Positions 1 to 5,021 of a stretch of 5,021 nucleotides of DNA are shown piece by piece. The notes below the pieces were generated by a model that had not been told where the DNA came from, ran no database searches, and was given only the letters and a program-made list of their open reading frames with translations. The stretch lies in assembly GCA_947505565.1 (NCBI GenBank), contig CANNLB010000313.1, forward strand, positions 1-5,021. Reading direction: 5' to 3'. Origin of the DNA: Acidobacteriota bacterium (lineage in GTDB: Bacteria > Acidobacteriota > Terriglobia > Bryobacterales > Bryobacteraceae). Made by a program: the position numbers and the translations under genes. Each line of letters starts with the position of its first letter. Position 1 is the first letter of the stretch.

Positions 1-690
<690 letters not shown>

Positions 691-775
691 GCGCTCGATA
701 ATATCATTCATGGGCTTTGCACTTTGGATAGCGGGTGAGCAGGCGTGGGCGGCGGGGACGCACGAATACCGGCCG

Positions 776-973
776 ATGGGGACGGCGGTGATTGCCGAGA
801 ACGGTACGTTTAACGCGCGGGACTTCTCGCGCGAGCGGAGGGCGCCGGGGCGACGGCACCCGAGTTTCATCGGGCTGTTCGGATCGCTCGAATGGGTGAA
901 CCAATACTTGGGTCGGCGACCGAAAGTGGACCGTAGCGGGAGCGAGGCGGTGCGGCAACTTCTCGATGATTAG
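776..973 (+). CDS. Hypothetical small ORF, unrecognised, doubtful
   Basis: This open frame ends at TAG 971-973, 19 bases before the ATG of the exbD leader. From the ATG at 776 it gives 65 residues ending in a short acidic tail (LLDD). The same frame stays open upstream to ATGs at 710 and 689, where it reads a hydrophobic stretch (GFALWIAGEQAW). Those starts would overlap or nearly touch the divergent isomerase start and leave no room for promoters. GC by codon position, counted by eye over about 45 codons, is third > first > second, as in real genes here. I recognise no domain and see no clear ribosome binding site. It could be a small gene ahead of exbD, the remnant of a longer gene, or chance openness in GC-rich DNA. 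The upstream part probably also holds the isomerase promoter. Confidence 0.25.
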   Translation: MGTAVIAENGTFNARDFSRERRAPGRRHPSFIGLFGSLEWVNQYLGRRPKVDRSGSEAVRQLLDD

Positions 974-992
974 TGGTATCTACGGCAACCTC

Positions 993-1025
993 ATGGCTTT
1001 TCAAACGGACTCCAAAGCAACGTAA
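993..1025 (+). other. Displaced N-terminal codons of exbD, out of frame with the rest
   Basis: ATG at 993 reads MAFQTDSKAT and stops at TAA 1023-1025. A short polar cytoplasmic leader like this normally precedes the NVTP motif and membrane helix of ExbD. The frame used downstream reads SNVTRVMDV across 1016-1042. Adding one base near 1017-1020 would join the two as MAFQTDSKA-NVTRVMDV, close to a standard ExbD N-terminus. The displaced reading is seen directly; the frameshift explanation is inferred from family architecture. Confidence 0.55.
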
Positions 1026-1030
1026 CGCGG

Positions 1031-1387
1031 GTGATGGATGTGCTGTTCGTGCTGCTGATTATTTTTCTCGTCGTCTCGCCGACGAAGCCGGTGGGACTCA
1101 AAGAGCTGCTGCCGCAGGAATCGACCGGCGCACCGGCATCGTCGGCGACGACGGTGCTTTTGCGAGTGACGAAGGGCGACTCGTTTCGATTGAATCAGGA
1201 GATGTTTGCAAAGGATGATTTATTCCGGCGACGGTGGGAGGTGGTCGCGATTGGGGCGCAGAAGGTGTCGTTCGTCAAGGCCGAGGCGGGGATAGAGTTC
1301 CTGCGAGTGGTGCGGGCGATTGGCATTGCCCAGAGTTCCGGGGTAGACCACATTGGCCTGTTGCCGGGCGACGCCGTTACAATCTAA
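1031..1387 (+). CDS. exbD: ExbD/TolR-family biopolymer transport protein, probably frameshifted at its 5' end
   Basis: ExbD/TolR proteins are single-pass inner-membrane proteins that, with ExbB/TolQ, turn proton flow into work for TonB or Tol. Seen: MDVLFVLLIIFLVVSP, the characteristic membrane helix with the essential Asp at its start (codon 1037-1039), then GLKELLPQ, and a periplasmic domain ending RAIGIAQSSGVDHIGLL, the usual C-terminal fold signature. The open frame starts at GTG 1031 (ATG at 1034) and gives 118 residues. Family members are usually around 130-145 and carry a cytoplasmic N-tail, which here lies in another frame at 993. Starting at 1031 would leave only two residues before the Asp. 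Neither start has a convincing ribosome binding site. The usual NVTP motif reads NVTR. No ExbB gene is visible nearby. It may be a pseudogene, a sequencing indel, or a short-tailed product. The family is sure; an intact product is not. Confidence 0.82.
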   Translation: MMDVLFVLLIIFLVVSPTKPVGLKELLPQESTGAPASSATTVLLRVTKGDSFRLNQEMFAKDDLFRRRWEVVAIGAQKVSFVKAEAGIEFLRVVRAIGIAQSSGVDHIGLLPGDAVTI

Positions 1388-1389
1388 CG

Positions 1390-1827
1390 ATGACTCCTCA
1401 ACAACGCGCGGAAGGCCTCGGCCTGGTTTTTGAAAAGCAGACGCCCGGCTATTTGAATCTTTGTATTCGCTCGGGCAATCATTTGCTTAGCTCCGGACAT
1501 GTCAGCACCATGAAGGGCAAGCTGGGCGCAGGTGTGACGACCGAAGAGGGCTACGGCGCGGCTCGGGATTGCATGGCGAAGATTTTGAATTCGGTGTGGA
1601 ACATGCACGGGACGCTGGACGGTCTGAAGGTAATCAAGGTTCTCGGCTGCGTGAACTCCGCGCCGGAGTTCATTGAGCAGCACCTGGTGATCAATGGGGC
1701 GTCGGATTTGCTGCACGAGATATTTGGGAAGACGGGCGACGGGTTCCACGCGCGTTCGGCGCTGGGGTTTGCATCGTTGCCGACGGGGGTGGCGGTGGAA
1801 GTGGAAGCGATCTTCGAGATTCTCTAG
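1390..1827 (+). CDS. RidA/YjgF/YER057c/UK114 family protein
   Basis: The 145-residue product belongs to the RidA superfamily, small trimeric cytoplasmic proteins. Archetypal members hydrolyse reactive enamine/imine intermediates released by PLP enzymes such as threonine dehydratase. Seen: the N-terminal strand region LGLVFEKQTPGYLN, RSGNHLLSSGHVS at 27-39, and the C-terminal signature ARSALGFASLPTGVAVEVEA with Arg122 and Glu137. These are 15 residues apart, like Arg105 and Glu120 of E. coli RidA, so the substrate-carboxylate Arg is kept. The length (about 145-150) and the GNHLLSSGH and ASLPTGVAVEVEAI patterns fit the longer RidA-like subgroup whose exact reaction is less well known. ATG 1390 lies 2 bases after the exbD TAA with no obvious ribosome binding site, which suggests translational coupling. 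The stop TAG overlaps that of the convergent dehydratase. Family confidence is high; imine deaminase activity is inferred. Confidence 0.9.
   Translation: MTPQQRAEGLGLVFEKQTPGYLNLCIRSGNHLLSSGHVSTMKGKLGAGVTTEEGYGAARDCMAKILNSVWNMHGTLDGLKVIKVLGCVNSAPEFIEQHLVINGASDLLHEIFGKTGDGFHARSALGFASLPTGVAVEVEAIFEIL
1824..1827. other. Shared CTAG: overlapping convergent stop codons
   Basis: The palindrome CTAG supplies TAG to the plus-strand RidA gene (1825-1827) and TAG to the minus-strand dehydratase (1826-1824). No intergenic DNA remains for a terminator between the two genes, so their transcripts must run into each other unless termination occurs inside a coding region. Confidence 0.9.
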
Positions 1828-3080
1828 TGGTCGGCGACGGCACCGTCGGGGAAGCGGAGTTGTTGCCGCGTGTGGGGCTGGTACGGCCTCAGCGCGGCGA
1901 CCTTCTCGTCGAGGTTGACGCCTAATCCGGGACGATCGGGCGGTTGGGCGAAGCCACCTTTGTAGTCGATGCCGCCGCCGTAGAAGAGGTCTTTCCAATA
2001 CTGCTCGTTGCCGCGGTGGGTGATTTCCTGAATGGCGAAGTTTGGCGTGGAGAAATCGACGTGGAGCGAGGCCAGGGTGCTGACTTCGCTTTGGGGATTG
2101 TGGGGCGCGAGTTCGACGCGGTAGGCTTCGGCGATGGTGGCGATCTTTTTCATTTCGAGGATGCCGCCGCAGTGGACGACATCGGGTTGGACGAAGTCGA
2201 CAAGATGACGCTGGCAGAGCGGGGCGAAGGCGTATTTGGTGAACAGGCGCTCGCCGGTGGCGAGGGGAATGCGGGTGGAGGCTCGCAGATGGGCGAGTTC
2301 GTCGAGGTCTTCGATCTGCGTGGCTTCTTCGACGAAGAAGGGCCGATACTCTTCCGCGCGGCGGCAGAAATCGATGGCCATGGTGGGGGTGGTTTTGCCG
2401 TGGAGGTCGATGCAGATGCGGAAGTCGTCGCCGACGGCGGCGCGGACAGCTTTGAGGTTGGCGATGCCCTCGCTGACTGAGCGCAAGGGGTCAATGACGT
2501 CGCCTTGGGTCGTGATGAAGGCTGCTTTGCAGCCGGTCCAACCTTCTTGCTTCGCTTGGAGCCAGGATTCGGCATAAGCTTGCGGCGAGTTGCCGGCGGC
2601 GTGGACGTACATTTGGACGCGGTCGCGGGCGCGGCCTCCGAGCAGTTTCCAGATGGGTTGGCCGAGGGCTTGGCCGAGGATGTCCCAGAGGGCGATTTCG
2701 ACGGCACTGATGGCGGAGTTCAGAATGGGTCCGCCGCGCCAGCGAGGCCAGCGGTACATGGCTTGCCAGTGCATTTCGATGTCGGCGGGGTCCTTGCCGA
2801 CGAGGTAGCGTTTGTGTTCTTCGATGGCGACGGCGACGGTGGCTTCCTTGCTCGTGACGGAGCCTTCGCCGAGGCCGGTGAGGCCTTGGTTGGTATAGAT
2901 CTTGACGAAGACGTAGTTGCTGCCGTTGGCACCTCCGCGGTTGACGATGAAGGTTTTGAGGTCTGTGATCTTCAGATTGAGCGGCTTGGCTTGGGCGCGG
3001 GCCTGGGCGAGTAGGCCGTCAGCGGAGGAGAGCGCGGCGAGGCCAGCGGCGGCGCGGTGGAGAAAATCCCGGCGATTCAT
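1824..3080 (-). CDS. Tat-exported mandelate racemase/muconate lactonizing enzyme family dehydratase, galactonate dehydratase-like
   Basis: This 418-residue enolase-superfamily protein probably removes water from an aldonic acid such as D-galactonate. It starts with a twin-arginine signal (MNRRDFLHRA, Ala-rich core, possible AQA cleavage at 29-31). The capping domain follows (about 35-150, with WRGGPILNSAISAVEIALWD) and then the barrel. Catalytic residues by motif: Asp225 and His227 in IDLHGK, Glu251 in FFVEEA, Glu277 in ATGERL, Asp300 in VQPD, His327 in APHNP. The spacings 26, 26, 23 and 27 match mandelate racemase (D195, E221, E247, D270, H297) and DgoD exactly. Asp-x-His at 225-227 is the dehydratase pattern, with the second His acting as an acid/base. 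The stretch after APHNP is QSEV instead of the usual (L/Q)GP, so the specificity may differ. Length is normal once the signal is removed. No strong ribosome binding site precedes ATG 3080. The family and active site are firm; the substrate is inferred. Confidence 0.9.
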   Translation of the reverse strand: MNRRDFLHRAAAGLAALSSADGLLAQARAQAKPLNLKITDLKTFIVNRGGANGSNYVFVKIYTNQGLTGLGEGSVTSKEATVAVAIEEHKRYLVGKDPADIEMHWQAMYRWPRWRGGPILNSAISAVEIALWDILGQALGQPIWKLLGGRARDRVQMYVHAAGNSPQAYAESWLQAKQEGWTGCKAAFITTQGDVIDPLRSVSEGIANLKAVRAAVGDDFRICIDLHGKTTPTMAIDFCRRAEEYRPFFVEEATQIEDLDELAHLRASTRIPLATGERLFTKYAFAPLCQRHLVDFVQPDVVHCGGILEMKKIATIAEAYRVELAPHNPQSEVSTLASLHVDFSTPNFAIQEITHRGNEQYWKDLFYGGGIDYKGGFAQPPDRPGLGVNLDEKVAALRPYQPHTRQQLRFPDGAVADH

Positions 3081-3179
3081 GACGGTATTCTACTGCTTTG
3101 TTTCGGGGTAAATGTTTAATTTCTGTTCCGCGATCCGCGGAGCGGGGTCTCGAGCGGGGAGATCGGCCCGTGGCGATGG

Positions 3180-3203
3180 TTCCCGCATCTTCGTCGGCGG
3201 GAA
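3180..3203. repeat. Inverted repeat just upstream of the small ORF
   Basis: TTCCCGC (3180-3186) and GCGGGAA (3197-3203) form a perfect 7-bp stem around a 10-base loop. It ends 7 bases before the GAGGA ribosome binding site of the ORF at 3225, a position where an RNA hairpin could affect initiation. No T run follows. It may be chance in GC-rich DNA. Confidence 0.4.
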
Positions 3204-3224
3204 GTGAAAAGAGGAAACACACGC

Positions 3225-3413
3225 ATGAGTATCAGCAGACTGCTTCGAAACACGACGTTTCTAGCGGGCATGGCCCGACTGGGCCTGCCGGCTTGTTCCC
3301 AATGTCGGGTCGAAGGTGGCGCGCTTGCGCGCTGGCCACCGGCCGCAGAATTCCAGGTGGTCGGCCTTGTTCTTCGATGTCGATCCCTACTGGCTTTCGC
3401 CCGCGCATCCTGA
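3225..3413 (+). CDS. Hypothetical small ORF with a good ribosome binding site, product unknown
   Basis: ATG 3225 is preceded by GAGGA at 3211-3215 with a 9-base spacer, the clearest ribosome binding site in the window. The 62-residue product begins MSISRLLRNTTFLAGMARLG, followed by LPAC. This is basic then fairly hydrophobic, vaguely like a signal or lipoprotein leader, but an Arg sits in the core and Pro at -2 is unusual for a lipobox. After about residue 27 the translation becomes Arg/Ala/Leu-rich and unconvincing. The adjacent +1 frame continues from about 3290 to a TAA at 3450-3452, so a frameshifted or decayed longer gene is possible. Two inverted repeats lie within it. I recognise no family. 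It could be a real start of a broken gene, a leader peptide, or chance. Confidence 0.28.
   Translation: MSISRLLRNTTFLAGMARLGLPACSQCRVEGGALARWPPAAEFQVVGLVLRCRSLLAFARAS
3315..3340. repeat. GC-rich inverted repeat
   Basis: GGTGGC (3315-3320) pairs with GCCACC (3335-3340). Between them GCGC (3321-3324) can pair with GCGC (3327-3330 or 3329-3332), giving a 10-bp stem with a small bulge. It has no T tract. It lies inside the doubtful ORF at 3225. Confidence 0.4.
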
Positions 3414-3488
3414 CGGCAATCAAAGTCGTGCCGCTGCCGCAAAAAGGATCTAAGGATGAGGGACGAACTGTTTGGAACGAGGTGGCCT

Positions 3489-3516
3489 ATCCCGATTGAA
3501 TGCGGATGATCGGGAT
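3489..3516. repeat. Inverted repeat downstream of flhB
   Basis: ATCCCGAT (3489-3496) and ATCGGGAT (3509-3516) form a perfect 8-bp stem around a 12-base loop, about 45 bases beyond the flhB stop on the minus strand. It could stabilise or end the flagellar transcript, or be a binding site. There is no T run, so it is not a standard intrinsic terminator. Confidence 0.45.
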
Positions 3517-3560
3517 CTACTTGTAGGATTGTATGCCCTGCGCCACGGTCCCCGATACGG

Positions 3561-4616
3561 TCAACGATGGGCGACCATTCGTTGGATGTAGGCGAGGATT
3601 TCAGCGATGGCGCGGTACATGGCGGGGGGGATCTCCTGCCCGACGTTGACCGTTTTATAGAGGGTTTGTGCGAGGAGTTTGTTTTCCACGATCGGTACGT
3701 GTGCTTCGGTCGCCAGTTGCCGAATGCGAAGCGCCATAAAGTCCTTCCCCTTGGCGATTACAACCGGCACCGCCATACCGTCGACGTCATAGCGAATCGC
3801 CACGGCATAATGGGTTGGATTTACGATTACCGCGGTCGCGGTGGCGACGTCCTTCATCATCTGCCGACCCCGCATACTCCGCTGCAGCCGCCGGATTCGC
3901 ATCTTTATTTGGGGATTTCCATCGGACTCGCGCGCTTCGTCCTTGATGTCCTGCTTGGACATCTTCATCGAATCGTTAAACTGTTTCCGCTGCCGAATGA
4001 GGTCGACGCCACCGAGCAGGAGCATGAGTCCGCCTAACTTCCAGATGACGCCGTTGATGGCCCCAGAAATGACATCCATCGCCGCCGCCGCGGTCGTGAG
4101 CGGAAGTTTCTGAAAGGTCCTCCAGTTTTCTGACGTGAAATACCACACGGCATACGCAAAGAACGCGGACATGAGCATTGTCTTCAGTAACGCCCAGCTG
4201 TTTTGCGACGGCAAGTTTTTGAGTCTCTGGAGGGGGTTAAGCCGTTTTAAGTCGGGTGCGAGCTTTTTACCGCTCCAGGAGAAGCCGGTCAGCAGAAGGT
4301 GAACCAGAAAGGTCAGGACGGTCAGACCGAGTCCGGCCGCCAAAAACGGCATCAGACTCCGGGAAGCCATTCGAATGGCGAACTGTTGCAGAAATACGCC
4401 GTGCATGCGGCCGGAAAAGGCCTCGCGCAGGTCGATGTACATCATTTCTCTCATGCCAGCTAGCCATGACGCACCATAAGCGCCGAGCAACGCGACAAAT
4501 CCCAGGAAATGGAGACTTGAAATCAGCTCCCCGGAAGCGGCGATCTGCCCCTCGCCCCTCGCCTTTTCAAGTTTTCTTGGGGTAGGTTTTTCTGTTTTCT
4601 GGCTGCGATCCTGCAC
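3561..4616 (-). CDS. flhB: Flagellar type III export protein FlhB
   Basis: FlhB is the inner-membrane switch protein of the flagellar export gate. It changes export from rod/hook to filament substrates after self-cleavage of its cytoplasmic tail. The 351 residues show the standard layout: a conserved N-terminus KTEKPTPRKLEKARGEGQI at 7-25; about four membrane segments (roughly 34-54, 90-111, 144-160, 185-205); a charged linker with DEARESDGNPQIK at 226-238; and the self-cleavage motif NPTH at 266-269 inside VIVNPTHYAVAIRYD. The C-terminal domain ends with VPIVENKLLA and PPAMYRAIAEILAY. The length is slightly below the E. coli protein (about 380). The start is GTG at 4616, placed 16 bases after the fliR stop with a weak AGTAGG site 8 bases upstream, as expected for an operon with fliR. 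The gene seems intact. flhA, a common next gene, does not follow. Codon use is more mixed than in the left-hand genes. Confidence 0.97.
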   Translation of the reverse strand: MQDRSQKTEKPTPRKLEKARGEGQIAASGELISSLHFLGFVALLGAYGASWLAGMREMMYIDLREAFSGRMHGVFLQQFAIRMASRSLMPFLAAGLGLTVLTFLVHLLLTGFSWSGKKLAPDLKRLNPLQRLKNLPSQNSWALLKTMLMSAFFAYAVWYFTSENWRTFQKLPLTTAAAAMDVISGAINGVIWKLGGLMLLLGGVDLIRQRKQFNDSMKMSKQDIKDEARESDGNPQIKMRIRRLQRSMRGRQMMKDVATATAVIVNPTHYAVAIRYDVDGMAVPVVIAKGKDFMALRIRQLATEAHVPIVENKLLAQTLYKTVNVGQEIPPAMYRAIAEILAYIQRMVAHR

Positions 4617-4632
4617 GTAAGGTGCCTACTTG

Positions 4633-5021
4633 TTAGCGCCGGTGAATCGCCGACAAGATACCGTTCGGATCGTTGACGGCGACATGCTCGTAGATTTTGG
4701 GGAATAACACAGTCATCCACGCCAGTAGCGCGGTGACGGACAGCAATTTCAGAGGGAAGGCAAGGGTCATAAGTTGTAGTTGGGAGTGGATCCGACCCAA
4801 CATGGCCAATACAATGTCCAGCAGAAGCAGGAAGGCCAGCACCGGAATCATGGTCATCAGTCCGGTCGCGAATATGGAAGACAGAAAACCAACGATTTTC
4901 TCCGCTGCGCCGATATCCATGAAAAAGGCTCCAGGCGGGTACGAGGAGATATAGGGGACCCGGTTTTCTTGGACACAAGGTTGGCTTAATGACCGAGATC
5001 CAAGGAGACTAAGAGCAATGG
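4633..5021 (-). CDS. fliR: Flagellar biosynthetic protein FliR, C-terminal part; possible frameshift near 4988
   Basis: FliR is an integral membrane protein of the flagellar export gate (FliP/Q/R core). The frame ending at TAA 4635-4633 gives 128 visible residues. Clear family features are SSYPPGAF, two hydrophobic segments (IVGFLSSIFATGLMTMIPVL continuing to LLDIVLAMLG, and LAFPLKLLSVTALLAWMTVLF), and the FPLK motif. E. coli FliR is about 260 residues, so roughly half lies beyond the edge. The frame stays open to 5021, but its first codons do not look like FliR. A different minus frame reads LLLVSLDLGH and stops at TAA 4988-4986, which resembles the conserved hydrophobic-GH segment that normally comes about 14 residues before the PxG motif. 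This suggests a one-base shift near 4988 from an indel or a mutation. Gene order fliR-flhB is standard. The identity of the C-terminal part is secure; the upstream reading is uncertain. Confidence 0.88.
   Translation of the reverse strand, partial: IALSLLGSRSLSQPCVQENRVPYISSYPPGAFFMDIGAAEKIVGFLSSIFATGLMTMIPVLAFLLLLDIVLAMLGRIHSQLQLMTLAFPLKLLSVTALLAWMTVLFPKIYEHVAVNDPNGILSAIHRR

Larger units (their letters stand above)
3081..3560. other. Gene-poor stretch between the dehydratase and flhB
   Basis: These 480 bases lie between the divergently placed start of the dehydratase and the stop of flhB. An AT-richer patch at about 3081-3123 is the likely promoter area for the dehydratase, but I cannot fix clear -35/-10 boxes. 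The rest is GC-rich and holds at least five short inverted repeats (3125-3143, 3180-3203, 3267-3289, 3315-3340, 3489-3516). None is followed by a run of T on either strand, so I do not call any of them an intrinsic terminator. One small plus-strand ORF with a ribosome binding site starts at 3225. No frame on either strand gives a product I recognise, and the longer open frames have irregular, Arg/Pro/Gly-rich translations typical of noncoding GC-rich DNA. Confidence 0.6.

Noticed and set aside
704..958. Minus-strand 84-codon frame upstream of the isomerase
   Set aside because: The translation is Arg/Pro-rich with no recognisable feature, and it overlaps the isomerase start region in another frame.
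1384..1998. A 204-codon minus-strand frame opposite the RidA gene
   Set aside because: It is Arg-rich and irregular and overlaps the dehydratase end, and the plus strand encodes a clear RidA protein.
1944..3014. Two long plus-strand open frames (178 and 169 codons) and a 185-codon minus frame within the dehydratase
   Set aside because: The dehydratase frame has every expected active-site motif at the right spacing. The others are low-complexity shadows created by codon bias.
3098..3499. 133-codon plus-strand frame in the gene-poor stretch
   Set aside because: There is no ribosome binding site at its start, which lies next to the dehydratase start. The composition is irregular and no domain is recognisable.
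3489..3516. Intrinsic terminator for flhB
   Set aside because: The 8-bp stem is perfect, but no T-rich run follows it on the minus strand, so I list it only as an inverted repeat.
4523..4978. 151-codon minus-strand frame across the fliR-flhB junction
   Set aside because: It overlaps the clear FliR C-terminus and FlhB N-terminus in a different frame and reads as a His/Arg/Pro-rich shadow.

Overview
The window looks like a chromosomal piece from a GC-rich Gram-negative bacterium. A member of the Acidobacteriota (Bryobacterales/Solibacter type) is my best guess. I infer this from Tat-exported sugar isomerase and dehydratase genes that both open with MNRRxF, from the GC-rich codon use, and from flagellar export genes. 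No rRNA or marker protein confirms the phylum.

Layout, left to right. Bases 1-690 (minus) hold the first 230 codons of a Tat-exported hydroxypyruvate-isomerase-like TIM-barrel protein, cut by the left edge. Bases 691-992 hold only a weak plus-strand ORF. Bases 993-1387 (plus) encode an ExbD/TolR protein whose natural N-terminus appears split from the rest by a one-base frameshift. It is followed 2 bases later by a RidA/YjgF protein (1390-1827). RidA converges with a Tat-exported enolase-superfamily dehydratase (minus, 1824-3080), and the two share one CTAG as both stop codons. Bases 3081-3560 carry no recognisable gene, only several short inverted repeats and a small ORF with a good ribosome binding site. 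Bases 3561-4616 (minus) encode FlhB, and 4633-5021 (minus) the C-terminal part of FliR, which runs off the right edge. The start of that FliR fragment also looks frameshifted.

How the genes fit together. The isomerase-like protein and the dehydratase fit sugar or sugar-acid breakdown, and both signal peptides place them outside the cytoplasm. ExbD would normally work with an ExbB partner and TonB to energise outer-membrane uptake, but no ExbB gene is visible here. FliR and FlhB belong to the flagellar type III export gate and have no functional link to the left-hand genes. Strand composition changes between the two halves: G clearly exceeds C on the plus strand on the left, and they are roughly balanced on the right. 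flhB is also not followed by flhA. The gene-poor 3.1-3.56 kb stretch could therefore be a rearrangement boundary or an assembly join. I found no CRISPR array, RNA gene, insertion sequence or clearly new system. The most useful leads are the two probable frameshifts, the compositional junction, and the pair of exported sugar enzymes.
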